A stretch of DNA of 7,535 bases. Source: Phycisphaerales bacterium. GTDB lineage: Bacteria; Planctomycetota; Phycisphaerae; Phycisphaerales; SM1A02. Made by a program: the position numbers and the translations under genes. The notes under the pieces were generated by a model. It did not search any database, had not been told where the DNA came from, and saw only the letters and a list, made by a program, of their open reading frames with translations. The stretch spans positions 1-7,535 of the forward strand of contig JAKVBR010000081.1 of NCBI GenBank assembly GCA_022447165.1, given 5' to 3'. Of this stretch, positions 5,892-7,535 are shown in pieces. The number at the start of each line of letters is the position of its first letter. Position 1 is the first letter of the stretch.

Positions 5892-7535
5892 TTACTCTTG
5901 CATCTCAATGAGGACAATCGCTTCGCCAACACTTCCTTCAGTCCAACCACCGACTCTAATGAAGTATGTTTCTCCAACTTCAACAGGCGCAAAGATTGCG
6001 CTGTGCCAGCCGCCTTCCCCAGAGCCACATGGATATTCACTATTGTCATCATCGCATTCTACAAATGTCATAGAATCGCAATCATTACCATGATAAAAAA
6101 CCAAGTCAGTGTCGTAGTTTGCTCCACCACCTAAATCTTCACAAGTTGAAATTAGAATTGTGCCAGTTGCTTTTGCGATGTACTTCAGCCATTTATCATT
6201 TCCAGTATAACCACCATCACTATCCGTGTTGCACTTTGGATGACTTTCACCATCAGTTGTTGCATCTGTTGTATCAATGACATACTTGCCATCATTAATC
6301 AGAGGTGCATCTTCGCAATCATCTGCACCAATATGACATGTCATTTGATTGCACAATAAGTCTACACCACCAAAAATTCCGCCATTGCTATAGCATTCAG
6401 ATTGTGTTTGGTCCTCTTCACAAGAACCGCCTGGTAAGCAGCACGCGCCAAAAAGATTACAGTTTGCATCGTTGCATGTGGTGTATGATCCATTCCACAG
6501 ACCGCCTGCAATCTGGCAACCAACTTCATTTGAAGCAATGATGCAATCGCCATTTGTTAAACAGCAAGCACCGCCAATCTCGCATACATTATTCCAGTCA
6601 TTTATGATATTCAGTAGATCTGAAACAGTGACACAACAATCTCCATCGGTATCTGCTGGTGGTGCAAAGTTTCCATCACCACATTCATTCCACCATTCGA
6701 ATACCTTTAGTACATCTGCAATCGTGACTTTACTGTCTCCAGTGACATCGTTTGGACAGGGTGATTGGGCTAATGTGCATGGATCTACTAGTAAAGATGG
6801 GGCTCTTGTTGAAATAGTTTCTTCAGTTTGAGTTCCTCTAAAAGGAGTCAAGTGCATCATGCCTGATTGTGGCGGGACATTTGAGATAAATGAAAAATTA
6901 AAAGTAGAACTCCAATGCAGTGCATTTGCCATTGGATTAGCATTATGGTCTTCTGTTGACCAACTGATTGCGCTATCCGATACTTCAATCTGCCAAGGTG
7001 AATCGTCAATAATTTCGCCACTGTGATAAGGAAGTGAGTGAAAAGAAGCATTGAGAATTTTTCCACCAATTGGAATTGGTATGGTTACTTCCTGTACGCT
7101 TCTATACGCATTTACATTTTGGATTGCATACTCGTATTGAAACCATCCCTCTGAAATAGGCACAACGAGTGCACCAACAAAGATAGAGCCATCGTCAGGT
7201 GGTCTAGATTCAGAAATTTGTACTGAAGAAATGGCTTCTTGCCATGCAAAGATTGCTGGCTCGCCCACATGGTCTTTGCCTGAAAGGGCAATTGTCCAAT
7301 CGGGGCCAGTTTGCTCGATAAAAATTGGTTGCCAAGTTGAATTGTTAAATTGATTTCCAAACAGCGAATCATGTGCAGAAACAAATTGAATCTCACCAAC
7401 GTAGGTAGCGGTTCCTATATTTCCTGATTCTAAATCATCGTGATGAACTTGGAGTCTTTTGGCTCCGAGTGAACCACCTTCCCCCCAACCTGTAGGTGGG
7501 AATGGGAAGACGCCTGTGTAGGCATTTACTTCAGA
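5892..7535 (-). CDS. Secreted modular protein with dockerin, six-cysteine repeats and C-terminal PPC-like domain (5' end beyond window)
   Basis: The frame is open through the right edge, so 547 C-terminal residues are visible and the start and signal peptide are outside. GTG 7268 is internal, because coding continues upstream of it without a stop. Visible residues 1 to about 235 form a beta-rich module with WFQYEYAIQN (131-140) and NPMANALHWS (200-209), resembling uncharacterised planctomycetal secreted proteins. Residues 260-318 are a type I dockerin-like pair: first loop Asp263, Asp267, Asp274; second loop Asp295, Asp299, Asp306, with the usual position-6 Gly replaced by Ser268 and Cys300. 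Then come two 38-residue six-cysteine repeats (322-359, 363-400) and a C-terminal domain (about 403-546) of the type often called PPC or IPT-like, with GADDCEDA, YDTDLVFYHG and GETYFIRVGGW. It is likely a calcium-binding, disulfide-rich exported protein; no enzymatic motif is seen. It ends 9 bases before the DUF1080 gene. Confidence 0.85.
   Translation of the reverse strand, partial: SEVNAYTGVFPFPPTGWGEGGSLGAKRLQVHHDDLESGNIGTATYVGEIQFVSAHDSLFGNQFNNSTWQPIFIEQTGPDWTIALSGKDHVGEPAIFAWQEAISSVQISESRPPDDGSIFVGALVVPISEGWFQYEYAIQNVNAYRSVQEVTIPIPIGGKILNASFHSLPYHSGEIIDDSPWQIEVSDSAISWSTEDHNANPMANALHWSSTFNFSFISNVPPQSGMMHLTPFRGTQTEETISTRAPSLLVDPCTLAQSPCPNDVTGDSKVTIADVLKVFEWWNECGDGNFAPPADTDGDCCVTVSDLLNIINDWNNVCEIGGACCLTNGDCIIASNEVGCQIAGGLWNGSYTTCNDANCNLFGACCLPGGSCEEDQTQSECYSNGGIFGGVDLLCNQMTCHIGADDCEDAPLINDGKYVIDTTDATTDGESHPKCNTDSDGGYTGNDKWLKYIAKATGTILISTCEDLGGGANYDTDLVFYHGNDCDSMTFVECDDDNSEYPCGSGEGGWHSAIFAPVEVGETYFIRVGGWTEGSVGEAIVLIEMQE
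6336..6572 (-). repeat. Two tandem GACC-type six-cysteine repeats
   Basis: Two 38-residue units (bases 6459-6572 and 6336-6449, period 41 residues) begin GACCL and share identical cysteine spacing: adjacent pair, then steps of +6, +9, +14 and +5. A GG pair falls between the fourth and fifth Cys of both. Outside the cysteines and glycines the units have diverged, so this is an old duplication held by disulfides rather than a recent DNA repeat. Similar GACC units are, as I recall, frequent in Phycisphaerales secreted proteins. Confidence 0.85.

Noticed and set aside
5892..7268. GTG 7268 as the start of the dockerin protein
   Set aside because: The same frame continues uninterrupted to base 7535 with protein-like sequence (for example TGWGEGGSLGAKRLQVHHDD), so the GTG is internal.
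7112..7399. 95-residue minus-strand frame overlapping the dockerin protein
   Set aside because: Lies in another frame over the well-supported modular protein, whose own frame is open to the window edge; treated as a shadow.

Overview
The window looks like a piece of a Planctomycetota chromosome, probably an AT-leaning marine Phycisphaerae/Phycisphaerales-type genome. This is inferred from protein families, since there is no rRNA or marker gene here. The pointers are a cytochrome c fused to a 'PVC-type membrane-bound dehydrogenase' propeller with a HEAT-like middle, a DUF1080 (3-keto-disaccharide hydrolase) protein, a Gfo/Idh/MocA oxidoreductase of the planctomycetal type, a lipoprotein sulfatase, and a secreted dockerin protein with GACC-type six-cysteine repeats.

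Layout. Plus strand: the 3' part of a Gfo/Idh/MocA oxidoreductase (1-567, cut by the left edge), a 114-base gap, a formylglycine-type sulfatase lipoprotein (682-2100), then, four bases later if the ATG start is used, the propeller/HEAT-like/cytochrome c protein (2105-4660). Minus strand: a secreted protein with two DUF1080 domains (4650-5882), preceded 9 bases upstream by a large modular secreted protein (5892-7535, cut by the right edge). The two transcription units converge and overlap by 11 bp at 4650-4660. No gene-free stretch exceeds 114 bases. I see no tRNA, rRNA, CRISPR array, insertion sequence or convincing terminator.

How the genes may work together (inference). Gfo/Idh/MocA enzymes can oxidise sugar hydroxyls to ketones, DUF1080 enzymes have been linked to cleavage of 3-keto-glycosides, sulfatases remove sulfate esters from polysaccharides, and the cytochrome c domain could pass on electrons. 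Together this suggests periplasmic or cell-surface breakdown of a sulfated glycan through an oxidised-sugar route. The dockerin/cysteine-repeat protein sits in the same minus-strand unit as the DUF1080 gene and may be a surface or matrix protein. No single gene is unknown as a family. The less usual points are the combination, the tandem DUF1080 architecture, the exact six-cysteine repeat pair next to a dockerin with altered loops, and the same-frame stop codon separating the two minus-strand genes.
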